Below are positions 37,688 through 50,788 of a stretch of 64,000 nt of DNA, piece after piece. This DNA is from Saccoglossus kowalevskii (Eukaryota > Hemichordata > Enteropneusta > Harrimaniidae): positions 1,073,660 to 1,137,659 of the forward strand of contig NW_003107089.1 of the NCBI RefSeq assembly GCF_000003605.2, in the 5' to 3' direction. The position numbers and the translations under genes were made by a program. The notes under the pieces were generated by a model that was not told where the DNA came from, made no database searches, and was given only the letters and a program-made list of their open reading frames with translations. Every line of letters begins with the position of its first letter. Within the stretch, counting starts at the first letter, position 1.

Positions 37688-37998
37688 GGCTACTGTACTT
37701 GACTTAAAGCAATTAAAGCATCAACTGGAACACTGTGCTTTGATAGAAACGGACAAGTTCTCTCACCTCGGGGACCGTCGTGCAATTTTGTGTATACACT
37801 ATCAGATTCAAGTTAGCGTGACTGAAACCGTACTCCCAAACGAGTTAAACCACGCTTTGGTGAGATCAGATTGGAGAGATCTGATAGAATACAACAATAA
37901 CAGAATTGAAAGGGAAACAGTATGGATTGCTGCAAACAAAAGAGAACTTATTGTTCATGTTTTGAACTTTATTTGTGATATGCGTAATTTCCTCAGGT
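37688..37998 (+). other. Open stretch, possible exon or coding remnant, unrecognised
   Basis: About 104 codons are open without a stop. They begin just after a possible acceptor (GTTAACAG/GC) and end at a good donor (CCTCAG/GTAGGTG), where the frame would otherwise stop at once. The peptide is charged and protein-like, for example HQLEHCALIETDKFSHLGDR and ERETVWIAANKRELIVHVLN. The acceptor lacks a strong pyrimidine tract. I recognise no family, and open frames of this length are expected by chance a few times in 64 kb of this composition. Confidence 0.25.
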
Positions 37999-39722
37999 AG
38001 GTGTAATCCCATCAAAATTCGCGTTTGAGGACGAGAGGCATTTTATTTTTTAGATATTTGATACATTTTTTTATTATTTATTTCATATACCGTACTAGTA
38101 TTATTTTGTCTCAGAAAGTTGAGAAAGAAAATCATTTAATAATTAAATTGCTTAGCATGGGTGTAAAATACTTACTATTGCAAATACTTGTTGAACTTTC
38201 AAGGAGACATGACTGTTTTGAAAATGATGGAATTTGAAGGTTTCATGGTTATTGTTTGTTTTTTTAAATATTTTCAAAGATATTTATATTTAAAAACCAA
38301 GACTAGGAAAAGTAGGTTGAAGTATGTCGTAATTTTAATAATAAAATGCAAATAAAATATTTGGAGGGGGACACTAAAAATTTTATGTATGGAAGAAACT
38401 ATAGTGATGTTCATGACCAATAAAGGATGAAGAAATATCATCCATGGTAACAGAGACTACACAGATTAACAGTTGTTGACAGAGAGATCACGTTCTCCTA
38501 ATCTAATCGTGATGATACAAGTTGTCGAAAATCATTTCCACTCCTCCGTGCAGGAGTGTAGTTCTAATGTTTCCAGTCAAAATCTACTGAACTAGAAAGA
38601 CGGTAAAAGAAGAAAGACCAGAGTTAGTTGACTTTGAAAATGAATCAATTACACAGTGACATTTGTTGATTCTATTACTATTTTTAATATTGAGAATTTT
38701 GAGACAATATTAAGTTATTTCCGAAATTACCTCTGTGATTGCCATTATTAACTTCTGCTCAATATCACATGGCCCATATTAGATTTAGTTGAACCTTAAT
38801 AATATTAAGGTAGTACGGTGAATTGCAAATACTGAAGGGCAGAAAACCCCCACCCCGAGAAAACTACATGTATCGAGGTCACATTGTTTTCCTTTTTTTT
38901 TTTTTCCCTAAGTTCTGAATCACCTTTATTTGCCTAAATTGATATTTATTTTTAAAATGTTAATTGATATAACAGACAGAGTTTTCTTTACAAATGACAC
39001 ATGAAAGGGGAAAGCTTCCAATATTAAACCTCGCTTTTAATTGCTCAGTCAGAGTTGACCTGGGGCACACTAATCCGGGAAGAGATCTGCTTCGGTTTGG
39101 TGCCGGGACCCAGGGGAGTATTGATCTGGAAAACTTTGATCATAAGCCCTGAGCAACAGCAACTACACCTCTAAAGGTGACAACAGTTGGCAACAAATCT
39201 AGCTATGGAGTACTATTACGAAGATTACCTTTTTTTTTCAAGGGCGAATCCACTTTTGGTCTTTAATAGTCAGTACACTACAGTAAAACAGCTCTTTATA
39301 TCAACCAGAAACAAAATATTGGAAACCCTAATATAAAAATAACATGCTATCTAGATAATTATGTTCTATTTAAATAGACTGATATATATATATATCTAGA
39401 CAATAACATACAACATTGCACAGAGGGGTAACAAAAATAAATGTCATGCTCTCAGTATCATTTGTCGAACAGGAGATTTCTGTAGATGATATTTAAGAAA
39501 TTTGTGAAATTATTCTTTAGCGGAATTACAGTATTTTCAACATTGAGTGGGTGCAACATGCGTGGTTGGAAATTGAAAAAGCAAAGAACCCACATCCTGT
39601 GTATCAAGGTGATATCTAATCAGAGATGTTAGATTATGAATATTACAGGGTAATATGCAAACAACATTATATACATTAAACTGTTTATACTTATGTTAAA
39701 ATAACTTGACAATTAACACATA

Positions 39723-39744
39723 TATTATTATTATTATTATTATT
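39723..39744. repeat. (ATT)n microsatellite
   Basis: A short perfect trinucleotide run, about seven units. It has no coding meaning. Confidence 0.85.
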
Positions 39745-40120
39745 GAGGTTTATTTCAGATTTAAAAAGATGTATACATCAACAAATTCTCTTGCTCTACA
39801 GTTTCCATAAAACACTATCCAACAGAATAGAAATTGATAATACAGCTGTAACAAGTAGGTTGTCAGACAAGTGCAAACGTTAGAGAAAACTAAAACACTA
39901 CAGTGAACACCGACTCAAGTAACTAATCAGTACTCTCTGGGTGTTGGAGAAACGGCAAAAACACAGAGAGATGAGACGCATGAAACAGAATTCAATCATT
40001 TAAAAAAGATAATTTAAATTTTTTAATATCAATTTTTTATTTAACAATTCTGTCAGCTTTGAAAATAATTAATTTATTCATAGTAGAAGGAATACAGTAA
40101 TCAGGCAAAAGTTTATGTTT

Positions 40121-40340
40121 TTAATCCTTCAACCACCACAATTTTTCTTGCTAAAAAATTTGGAACAACATTTTCAGTTATTTTCTTGATTTTTTTGTTA
40201 TTTTTTGGATCAAATAGACATAATTCAACATTTGGTGACAAAAGTTGACACTAGCACTCGAAAGATTGATGGAGAAAAACCACCACTCCCACCTCTAACC
40301 CATTTTTATTCATCACAAATTGAGACATTTGTAGAAACAA
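40121..40340. repeat. Diverged fold-back family A copy (tentative)
   Basis: The left side reads AATCCTTCAACCACCACAAT and the right part contains TTTTTATTCATCACAAATTG. Both recall the ends and interior of the element at 8583-8827. The copy is too decayed for its boundaries to be fixed. Confidence 0.35.
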
Positions 40341-42978
40341 GTCAAATTTTGTGTGACTGATCACACACTATGAAACAATTAATGTATTGTGGAGCACAAT
40401 ACAGAATACTATTTTTAGCAGGAGCTATTGATCTTATTTGTATTTGCAAAAATTATACTGGAAAGAAGTATATTCATGAAATACCAGCAAATTCTGCAGA
40501 GATATACACATTTCATACCGTAACAAACTTTATTTGAATATTAAAATTAAGTCAAAATCTATTTTTATGAGCGCAACCAACAGCTGGTAGTAATTGATAC
40601 AACACAACAGGTATGGCAGAGTGATGTGGGTTGCAGGGGAAGAAGATTGTATCAATATCAAGGTCAATATCAAGTCCACTGGTAGTCCATACAATAGGAA
40701 ACCAATTCTTATTCACTAAAATAGATCATAACAAAGGTGGACTGGCGTGTGTGTGTGTGCATGCACGGGTAAGAGGTGACATGCACTATCAATCAAGTTC
40801 ACGACAAGGGCTGGTTCAAGCAATGTGTTTGACCATCTGTATACATACATTTCTTATTATACATTTTCAATCAACTTTCTAGCATAGATAATTTGATAAA
40901 CCAGGACAATTTATCTGTACAATGATTTGTGAAGATTGCAGGTTTTTTGTTGGTGTTCAGGCAGATGGACCAGAAATTTCTTTTATGGTTTTCATTATTT
41001 TCATTGATGATGGGTGCTCAAACGCAAAACGTCTACTGGTAATTCTATTTCTTGCTCTCAGTTGCACAATATTGTTTTTTCCTCCTCGCTTGAGTCAGTT
41101 TTCAGGTTTATTTAAATATTTTCAGGCTCCATCGCAGTATTTATTTGTTGTGGCGTTTTAACAAGTCAGAGCGGTGTGGATGTCGAATGTAGGTTGACAA
41201 CAGTACATGAAACCTAGCAATCAACGAATACACACTGGTTCTAAAAACAGAACGTGGTAGAGATGGTAGCGTGTCCAATGCTATGTAAATTTTGCTTTAG
41301 ATATAACTGCTAAGTATCAAGTGCATTCAAAAGAGAGGGTATGATAGATACGAAAGTGATATGCAAACACATACATTTATCTATCAATAATAACCATTCT
41401 GAATTACTACAGGTACCATTCTTAATAACAATGTGTCCGGTCATCAGTGACTCGATATAAACCAACTATAAAACAGTGGGGCCCAACCACGCTAAATCAT
41501 AAAGATCGCCATAAATTGAAAAAAAAAAATGTAATTAGTATCAGTTGATAACAAAGACGGATATTAATAGCTTATATATCAGATTAGCCAAACATGACAC
41601 AGCATCTGTCATGTCCCTTTATCATCGACTCATTTTGTAATTGAACAATGCAAAATAATTTGCTTTTATAAACATAACTGATGGCTAAACAACTTTAAAT
41701 GATATACTTTGTGGGTTGTCTTGTGTTATTGAGTGGTCTGTTGGTTGCTGCAGAGAATATACGGTAGGACTGCAGAAGTCGGAGAGGCAACAGGTGCTCT
41801 ATGAAAACATTATTAATTTCCTGAGAATGAGTTCTGTCAGAATTATACGTGATCCGTAATATTTATTTCTGATGGCATACTACTGTCACTAGAAGTGAAA
41901 CTTGACTGAAGACGATGTCTCAATTTGATCACCAAGTTTCAATCGTGGTAATTATCTGCCTTCATAGAACTAATAAGACAGGTTCAACAATTTATCACGC
42001 TTTTGTGTTTCATTAGCGCACTAGTCATCAACAACGTTTATTTTTTACCCAGTAATTTTTTTTTTCAATAAATATTTATAATTCATGCATTATTTCTTTA
42101 GAAAATAATCAACAGAACTTGATAGGGAGGAACACAGTGTTCCATGATGACTATGGCAGATGAGTACTGTTGACAATATGTTGGGATGTTTGGACACCAA
42201 TGTTACATTCTGCTTGGTGACGTAATTATACATCTGACCTGGAGAGTATGCTAAGAGATCAAACTGATTCGGAATTATAAACAATTGACTGCTTGCTCTT
42301 ACAAAGGCATAAACATTTGTTTGAAATGATAGCCTAGGTAATTGTACAACTGGTGCTGGACAGACTGTAGTAACTGGTAACCATTGTTCCATTACCGTGG
42401 CAACTACTAGATCAAACATATCATCATCCAAATTAAGGACAAATAATTGCACATTCTTCAAGAGGAACAGGATTCATGCAATACATTTCATTAATAAGTA
42501 AACTTGCAAGACAAAATGTCAGAAAATAACAGATTTCTAATAATTATTGCCTGACACTGCACAAAATTCAATGAAAAATGGCAATGGGGCCGAGGTGGGA
42601 TATTAGTATCCTTAGTAGTATTGATGGATTTATGCAAATGCTGGCAATGGTAGCCAGTTGGCCATTTCTTATTAAACAAAAAAATAAATTGATACACATA
42701 ATGTACACTTTGCAACAAGTTTGACAGAAATAGATCATACGATGTTAGAGGAATAACCCCGGACAGATATAAAATAATCCACATGAACCAGAATGAGAAC
42801 TCAAACACTTTTATTTCGCATATTGCCATAACTATGATACAGAACTTCCCAACAACCAGTGCCAAATAAGAACCCCAGTCTATGAAAAGGTCAATATTTT
42901 TGTAACAACATTTTTTCCCATACTGATTAGGGGTAACATTCTGGGTGTACTATGGCACATCCGTATGACAGGGAACTA
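40341..42978. other. Non-coding stretch, no recognised gene
   Basis: A minus-strand frame of about 125 codons (42461-42090) is open but has no start in good context, no splice sites I trust and no recognisable domain. Another minus frame at 42865-42491 is hydrophobic and AT-driven. Neither is called. Confidence 0.4.
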
Positions 42979-42993
42979 CCCCCCCCCCCCCCC
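42979..42993. repeat. Poly-C tract (15 C) followed by CCA repeats
   Basis: Fifteen C are followed by ACCACCACCACCAAG. It is a low-complexity GC island in AT-rich DNA and explains the Gly/Trp-rich minus-strand peptide seen there. Confidence 0.9.
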
Positions 42994-44639
42994 ACCACCA
43001 CCAAGTTTGTATGAGACAATTCACTGTATATTCTTGAAACGCAATCTTTGATGTGAGCAATAGAACAAATGATATGCTTGTAATAAGTCCTATCATGCTA
43101 ATTAGAGAGGAAAAGGGAGACAAAAGGAGGAGACGTGACAATCGGCCTTTTTGAGGATTTACAGCGGTGTATTTTATGTTTTGGAGTGGAACTAACAATT
43201 CTCTGAAATTCGTCTTATTGGAAATAAAGCAGTTTACTGTATAATGCTGTATAATGCTCATGATAAATATTGACAACAATGATGACGATGGCAGCAGCAG
43301 TGGTGACGACAATAACAAAAGACATCTGCCTTTCTCGACATCTTGCTTTTTTAATTTTATAAAAGTGAAATAACTGAATCACTAACTACAATAACTGGCT
43401 CTTCTAAAATTATTTATTTATTTATTTGTTGTTTTTGAGAATCAATAGTTGCCGTACCACCTTAACACACTCAGTTTGTTTGGAGAGAGTGTTAGGAGAC
43501 AGCGCCCTCAGTGTGTGAAATGAACATGATGTTACTGAGCCTCGTTCTGAAGCCAGGAAGTGGTGCATCCCCAACACCTGAATTATATATGATACCTCCA
43601 GATCTCAATCTGGCATCCGGTATTAAAAAAAAGATTTTCTCAACTTGATGCAATAAAAACAGACATGCCTCAAAACAGGAGTCAGTCTTAAAAAAACACA
43701 AAAAACAAGGCAATCCTGTTTAGAAAAATTCATCTTCTAGTGAAGATCATGTGATCTCACAATGACTATAAATCGCTGGAAATTTTGTAATTTCAGTATT
43801 TTATGACATTCGTGAAGATAAAATAACACAAAAGTCACGCAGACTGTGTGTTGAAGGAACCCAGAGAAATTTCCACTGCTACACAATTTCGTGAATTTTC
43901 ACCTCCTCGCAAAATTAATGAAAAATCTGACCCTCACGAAAGTGGTTTACAGTATATCTGCCTAAAATGTAGCAAAATATGCTTGGTCTAGAACGCAGTC
44001 AACACCAGAAATGAGATAACAAAATTATATTAAAATTGCAATCAAACCAATCTAATAAGAAAACAGGATTGAATCGCATAAAATTGGAAAACATATTTGT
44101 GACGGAAAATTCCACTTCTCAGTGGACTAGATAGGACATCCCCCGATATGAGAAAATAGGAAAAGCTGGCTGCGAGCAAAGACCACCACATTGGAAAACC
44201 TAATAGATATGTCAGTGATAATATCAAATCCCAACAACAGACTAGGAACCACAGCTTTAAATATAAATGGTTTTTAATGGTAGACATTGATATAGCTCAT
44301 TTCAGCCAGCGTATTATTCTTTTTTTTTTTTTGCCCACAGCTAAATTTCATGCTGGCTTATTCCTAAGATATAATTGAAGCAAACATCCTATCATTTTCT
44401 GCGGTGCAGCCATGTTATGAACAAGGTCATTTTAAAAATGCCAAAAGCCATAGGGTAATGTAGATAGATAGATACATATAAGTTAATCTGTAGGGTAAAT
44501 GTTCTGCAGCACTGATTACTTACTGCTCGGCATCTGTTCACTTTTTTCATTCTTGAGGAATCGAAATTATCAGTTTAGATCTCGCTTTGATGCATAACGA
44601 TTGATGAGTATAAACAGAGAAAGATTTTTTTTTTTTTAC

Positions 44640-44783
44640 CTGATAATGCCATGCTATGTGCAGCACCGGCAGCTATTTGGCGGATTTCAGTGCCGACAAT
44701 CGCTACCAACTCGGGATACAAAACATCCTGCTTCCGGGAGCCACAAGACTTGCCATGACCCCAGACATAAACCGCTCCATTTT
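44640..44783 (-). CDS. RCC1-repeat protein, exon 4 of the visible four
   Basis: The acceptor is TTTCTTTCCCCGTTAG before AAAATGGAGC, and the donor is TTATCAG/GTAAAAAA. The exon is 144 bp: two bases finishing a Glu codon begun in the previous exon, 47 full codons, and one base left over (phase 1). The peptide starts ENGAVYVWGHGKSCGSRKQD and ends EIRQIAAGAAHSMALS. VYVWG is the classic start of an RCC1 blade strand, and AAGAAHS is the conserved blade motif. The words between them (WGHGKSCGSRKQ) depart from the usual WG.N..GQLG pattern, so this blade loop is atypical. The next exon must supply two bases to complete the final codon; I could not find it downstream. Confidence 0.88.
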
Positions 44784-47700
44784 CTAACGGGGAAAGAAAC
44801 AATAAATTACACACTTCAGAATTTGATAACTTCATTAAGGATAAATGTAATCACAAGTAAATTATGAAGTTCAATTAATAAAAAAAAAAAAAACGTTGAC
44901 AATTACGACTAAGGGCGACAATTTGTCTAATGATGAATTAGCATCAATAATATTACCGTCAAATATTAATTGCAATGAAGGGTCAAAGTATCAACCTTTC
45001 CGGTACTGGGTGCAAAACAATACAAAATAGTTGCCCGAGATAACAATAATACTTGGATACAAAGATAAGCAATGGATAAATCATTTGTTATTGAACAGAA
45101 GAATATCAACAAAAGAATTGACACATAAATATTCTCATTCTTATCATTCATACAACACATAGGTTGACATTTTATTTTTTATTACATTTTTGTTGCTGAA
45201 AATAATAATAATAATATATTATACACACTAGTTTTAAATATGCTAGATTATTTATTTAACATATTTTGAACCTGGCCAACCATGTTTTTTTTTTTTTTAA
45301 ATATTTACAGGAGAGAGTTTCAAAGGAAAAAGGAGATTCCATTAAAAAATATGAAACTCAATTCTGCGTGATAATGAATATGGTTTATGTAGATGTATGG
45401 AACTAATAGGTTCATATTTATGAAGCCGGTGTAGTTAAAATTCCATTTTCCACCGCAATGAATACAAGACATGGAGATAGATTTCTGAGTTCAAAAATGC
45501 AATTTTAAATCTGATACATGGGGGCAATTTCAATGTTAATGCTGGAATCACATTTTACTTGTAAACAGAGATAAACTGCAAGGCAGACTTTTCGGCACGT
45601 AGGCATAATCAAAAAATTAAATGAACACGAGTTAAACAATTTTCTGCAAAATAGAAAATAAGTATCGCTGGTAAAATGTAATAGACAAAGGTCTCAGTTC
45701 TGAACGTCGAGGTTATTTTAGCTTGTAAGTATTGAGGAGTCAAGTTGTTGGCCTTTGCAATGTTAGGGTTAGCCGTGACAACCCAGATACTTGTATTCAT
45801 TGTCAGTGGGGCCAATCCCTGAGGGAGCTACAAGTCAAATTGAATATTTTCGCTACCCGAGAAATATATTCCCTTATCACGTACGCTCGTTTATTTGTTC
45901 TGCAAGAAAATGGAAGTGAATTAGTGGCTTTGTTCATTGAAAAATCATCATAATACCACGAATTAAATTAGTCAGATGTGTATTATAAAACTGAGAGCCC
46001 AATTGTTAAATGATACTCATACCATATGTAAAATCCTTCGGGAGATTGTCAAAAGACCTCAAAAACGTCTCAAAATATCATTGTATTTCTTCTCCATCCT
46101 ATTAGATTGCAAAAACAAGGTGGGAAATAGCAAATTGAATAATTTGAGGCCAGTACTGCGAAACAATTCACTTAAAGAACAAAAAAAAAGCATTTTACAG
46201 TAAATTATATTTGCAGTAAGCATAATTTTGGAGAGCAGTAAACCTGTGTTAAACATGGTTATGGCAGTTTTCTTTTATAACCCACAAAATCATTGCTGTC
46301 CAATCAAAACAGTTAAATAAAAGCTAGTCTCTGTCAAGTTAGGCGAGAATTTAATGGAAATTAATAGCTTCATATTCAATCTGCCTAACTTTAGAGGGTA
46401 GGTTGTTAGCAGTCTATGGATGAAATAGTTAGGCAAATTTTCAAATTACAGAGTTAGGGTTTATCATGATGGGATAATTATGAAACCGAAAAAGAAAACG
46501 CATTTCCAAGCCTGTAAGCATCTTTAAAAAAATTTAAATAACACTGATTAGCAGTCACTGTAAACACACTTTGAACTTCATTTCACACAATTCCAAAAAA
46601 AAACTAAATCTAATTCTAATCAATTGATGGAGATCAAGATTAAAATACCACAATTTAATCAACACATAATGCTGAGATCATGACCCCCTCGAATAGTTTG
46701 AAAAATAAACTATAACCGCCGATACATACAACTCCTAAATCACCGAAGTCCGACAGTGGCTATCAATTTAACTTCAAATTGACTTATTTACCAACATCAG
46801 AATTATCATTAATTGAATTAATACGCGCTGAAGTAATTGTCACTCTCATGTCACCTGGAGGCAATTGGTGAGAAAGAGTTCAAAAACAATTACGACTCGC
46901 TCGATATGATGAATGGCTACGAGAGAAGAGTGCGTAATTAACCCAAGTCGCAACCATTAGGGCAAAGATACAAGAATAATAACAACAGATGAGTTGAACT
47001 GTGTAATAAAGATGACTAAGGGATATTCTCAAATGGGGTAAGATAAAAAAAAATATCAAGATCTCGTTTCGAGGTTACATCTTCTCATCTCCAAGTACAT
47101 TCGCCTGCCTCACAAGTAGCCACAAAAAGTACATGCTTCCATACATTAGTGATGATCATAAAAATAAAAAAGCTTAACAAGTTCAAAATGTGAGGTGCAA
47201 TAATGCCGGTCGTTTACAAAAAAAAAATCAGAGACACAGCGGAATATAAAGGTTTTGCCATTCAGGGAAAGCTGCGACGATAAATCTGATAATAAAAATA
47301 ATTTGATACAGTTGATATTGTGGTTCAATTCTGAATGAAGCCAAGTCAGGGTGTTCCTACACCCATAAACAAAACCCACACATTGAAAAATGAACAATTA
47401 AACCACTTTTCTGAATAATCCTATATCTATGTTTGTTTCCCAGCTTGTTGTCTACTTTGCAGATACAAACTTGGAGACTACTCCTTAAAACGACCCGACC
47501 TAGTGCGGTAATCTAATAATGCGAAGGCAAAATGTTAAAATAGTTCAAGAGAACTCAGAACAAGACTGTTATATGGAGTTAACTGACTGCCTAGGGAAGC
47601 GAGGAGGGAAGAAAGAGGCATGCACAGGGATCGTCCACTTCATCAAGCAATTCCCCCCGGTGGCTGACTTGTATTCTTAGACACATGACAGAGTACACCT

Positions 47701-48669
47701 AGCGTAGTTTAAAAATGAATGTGTATGTGTGACAGATAGAGAAATTAGGACAGAAAGGTAGATCAGTTAAGAGATCTCGTATACTCGTCCATTCTAAGTG
47801 ACGCAGACAGGACATACCCTCCAGGCACGGCAGCTAACTAGATTTCACGAAACATATTACAAGACGATGCGTCGCTAACTGACAATATTTTTCCGTCGTG
47901 ATTAAGAAATGGAATATATAAATTGAGTCATTTTTTTTTTCGGCTCCTACACACAGTTTTTTTGTAATCTATTATATTAATATAATGACGAAAGCTATTA
48001 AAGTTGTTTTTTGCGGAAGTATCAAAAACACCATGCACCTCAAAATGCTGCCATTAGATTCTGCTTGAATACGCTTACAAAGTAAAAGCTAACAGAAAAT
48101 ATTTTATGTGTTCTGTATTAATGGGTATCCACAAATTTTAAGTGGAAATCAGCACAAATCCTTGTAGTGAATCTCGGCCATAAATTTACAGGGGGGAAGT
48201 CTTTGTATACATGTATCTCTTCAATGGTGGCCATAACATGTTGATAAAAACCATTAAACACAGAAGTGAAAGCCTAAATTATTCAAGTTCAGCAAAAAGG
48301 ATTAATAATAATGATTTCCCCCATCTCTTAATTATAAAACAGATACTCGAAAAACATTTAAAGAAAAAAAAATGATACTGATGAGCTTTTACTATGGCAC
48401 ATTATGTTTCAAGATATTATCTCAAAAGTGTTGATACCAATCATGCCTAATGTGTAGTACCACAAGGTTTTGTGGTCTGCCAACTGGTCATGTGATATGA
48501 CCACAGGAAAATTACGAATAATTCCACCCATAATGCATCTACACAATATGGCTGATAATATATTGTGGTGAACAAAAAAAAAAATTAGACAAGCAAAAAC
48601 ATTTTTTTTTACACAAACTTGAGTTTCATAAACAAGAAAGATTTTTTGGGGAATTAACAACTAACTTAC
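44784..48669 (-). other. Intron between exons 3 and 4 of the RCC1-repeat gene
   Basis: This 3886-bp intron contains AT-rich DNA and several homopolymer runs. A compact block at about 46740-46960 has higher complexity than its surroundings, with ATTAATTGAATTAAT-like words and few homopolymers, and might be regulatory. I see no nested gene. The phase is 1 on both sides. Confidence 0.75.
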
Positions 48670-48791
48670 CGTTAATAGCCATACTATGGTTTGCACCGCA
48701 GGATATAAATTTAGCTTGGAGATTTTCGATTATTTTTGGAACAATCACTTCATCCCTGTCTCCCGTACCAATCTGACCGAACGAATTTGAT
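48670..48791 (-). CDS. RCC1-repeat protein, exon 3 of the visible four
   Basis: The acceptor is TTCTTTGTTTCAG/ATCAAAT and the donor is ATTAACG/GTAAGTTAG, both near consensus. The exon is 122 bp: one base finishing a Gly codon, 40 codons and one base left over. The peptide runs SNSFGQIGTGDRDEVIVPKI, then IENLQAKFISCGANHSMAIN. SNSFGQIGTGD is the standard RCC1 loop (N..GQLG.G), VIVPKII the following strand and SCGANHS the conserved motif, so the exon carries most of one blade. The phase matches the exons on both sides exactly. Confidence 0.92.
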
Positions 48792-49935
48792 CTGAAACAA
48801 AGAATAGAGAAGTGTAATATTAAACCGACCTCGCAAACATACACCACAATATCCCTAGAGTTATAGACTGTCACATAATATGATCAATGGGTGGAGGGGG
48901 ACCGTCCGCACACCATGGGAGTTAGGTGGACTCCTAATCCTTGCTTGCCTGTGATACTAATTTTCTAAATGAAACCCAAGCTGCCAAACAGTTTTAAAAT
49001 CAAAGTTTATCTGGTATATACTGCTTAATCCATGACAAAAATTAGATAGTAGCGACATGAGTAGTGAGGACACAGCAGAGCTGACAGAATTAATCAGTGG
49101 TTGCCAGCACCTGCTTCATAATGGCTCCACCTTTACTCAAAAGTACTGAAGCTGATTGTATAGCAGCTCTCAACTAGGCAGGAAGTTCCTCTGGTGAAAT
49201 CTAACGATTGTGAAAAATATGCTTTATAGCCTGTGAGAAGTTGGTAACTGTTATGAACAATAGACCAATCACAGATTAGTGACGTACAATTTCAGTACAT
49301 GGGAACTTCTTTTGCCTTAAAAACTTACAAAATATACAACCATTGTATCATCGTGCAACAGAGAAATGGTACGATCTGTAACTTTCAGGTGTAGTTGAGT
49401 ATATTGACAATAGAATCTATGCTAATTTATCGTCAGTAATCATTCTGTACACAAGATTTGGTGCTGATAATTGGCAAGGATGATTGATATTTGTATTTTG
49501 AGGCACAGAGTCATACCTTCACAGTTTATTTATTTATCTGAATAATAATGAGTCTCATTACCATGTTTATGAATGAGTAACATCAGTGTCTCGTAAATTA
49601 TGACATTATGACATCCAATAATACAAACCGTTAACTATATAGTGATCAAAACCATACAAGTTTGTAAAAATGATAAGCTATTAAACATCAACAATACTGA
49701 TAATTTTTTTATGAATTATAAATATATAAAGTAAAATTTTAAAAAATAATACAAGCAGAATTATAATTAGATGCGAGTAAAATACAATGAAAGCGTTATG
49801 AGTTATTATGCAGGTCACATGTCTACCTAAGTGTCAGGTGTTAAATGGGATAATTTTTCATTTTTTTTAACTGATTTTTGTCTGATTCCTAATAAATTAT
49901 GATCTCAATGAAATGGATGAAATCGTTTTTTGCAG

Positions 49936-50070
49936 CTACTTGACATGGATGATGAAGATGACAGACTTGCAAATGCGGTGGTGACTCCATCACTGACCTG
50001 GAAGATTTCGCTGAATGGCCATGTCAGATTTGGGAAATGTTTAAAAAGATCGCAGCCGTGTCAATTTGTG
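49936..50070 (+). other. Possible plus-strand exon, unrecognised
   Basis: A 135-bp stretch of 45 open codons lies between a strong acceptor (ATCGTTTTTTGCAG) and a strong donor (TTTGTG/GTAAGC), with phase 0 on both sides. The peptide begins LLDMDDEDDRLANAVVTPSL and includes KISLNGHVRFGKCLKRSQPC. It is an acidic patch followed by a basic part, and I do not recognise a domain. It is antisense to the RCC1-repeat gene and sits in its intron. Paired splice-like sites around short open frames also arise by chance, so this is only a candidate. Confidence 0.25.
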
Positions 50071-50562
50071 GTAAGCCCCCAGGACGATAAGTACCGTCAT
50101 AGGAGGGGGGAAAAAGAAGAAAAAAAGCGTCAATTTGTCTGCGATAGAGTATGAAAGAAACAAAATGACACTATTAATTTGCTAGTCAGTGGGGTCAATG
50201 CTGGGAGCGAGTATGAAAGCATCTATCCTTTCAAAACAATTTATGTTATCCCTGAAATGAATGCTTGGCTAGAACGGGCAATATTAGAGGGCTTATCTTT
50301 GCTCGGATGCCAATGTCAGTGCATATTACCTAGTTTCAGAAGAATATATAACCCAATTTGTTAGAAAACTTGAACTTCTAACGCACTTCAGTCACTCAGT
50401 ATCAAAGCATTTCCTCTCTTGCACTTAACATGTTCAAACCCACTAGATCTTTGCTATAAATATTTTCACCAAGACTAAACAATATGTTACTAAGAGGTTG
50501 TTCAAAATTTTTAACTTTTGGCTGACGTCTTTGATGGAAACGAGCAGAATGATTTGTTTATT

Positions 50563-50788
50563 AACCCCTTTGAGCGCTAAAGTCAACTTTTGTCACACAT
50601 TTTAAAGCCACAATGGTTTTTTCCATAATTTTTCTAAAATTTTGATTGAGACTTCTAGCCAATTGGAAATTATGTAATTTTGAACCAAAATTACCGAAGA
50701 AATATTGAAAAATACATAAAAATGGAAAAAAATGGCGCTCAAAAAGTCAAAATGAAATGAGTAGACAATGAGCGTGAAAGTGTTAAAT
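50563..50788. repeat. Diverged fold-back element, family A type (tentative)
   Basis: The left end reads TTAACCCCTTTGAGCGCTAA. The right end reads CAATGAGCGTGAAAGTGTTA, whose reverse complement TAACACTTTCACGCTCATTG pairs with the left end. Length and layout match family A, and the interior is AT-rich with no frame. The end sequences are too diverged from the copy at 8583 to be sure that it is the same family. Confidence 0.5.

Noticed and set aside
42090-42461. Minus-strand open frame of about 125 codons
   Set aside because: No recognisable domain, no good start context and no trusted splice sites. Frames of this length occur by chance in 64 kb.
43492-43713. Minus-strand frame considered as a continuation of the RCC1-repeat gene
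   Set aside because: In the required phase a stop follows immediately after the possible acceptor, and the peptide lacks RCC1 features.
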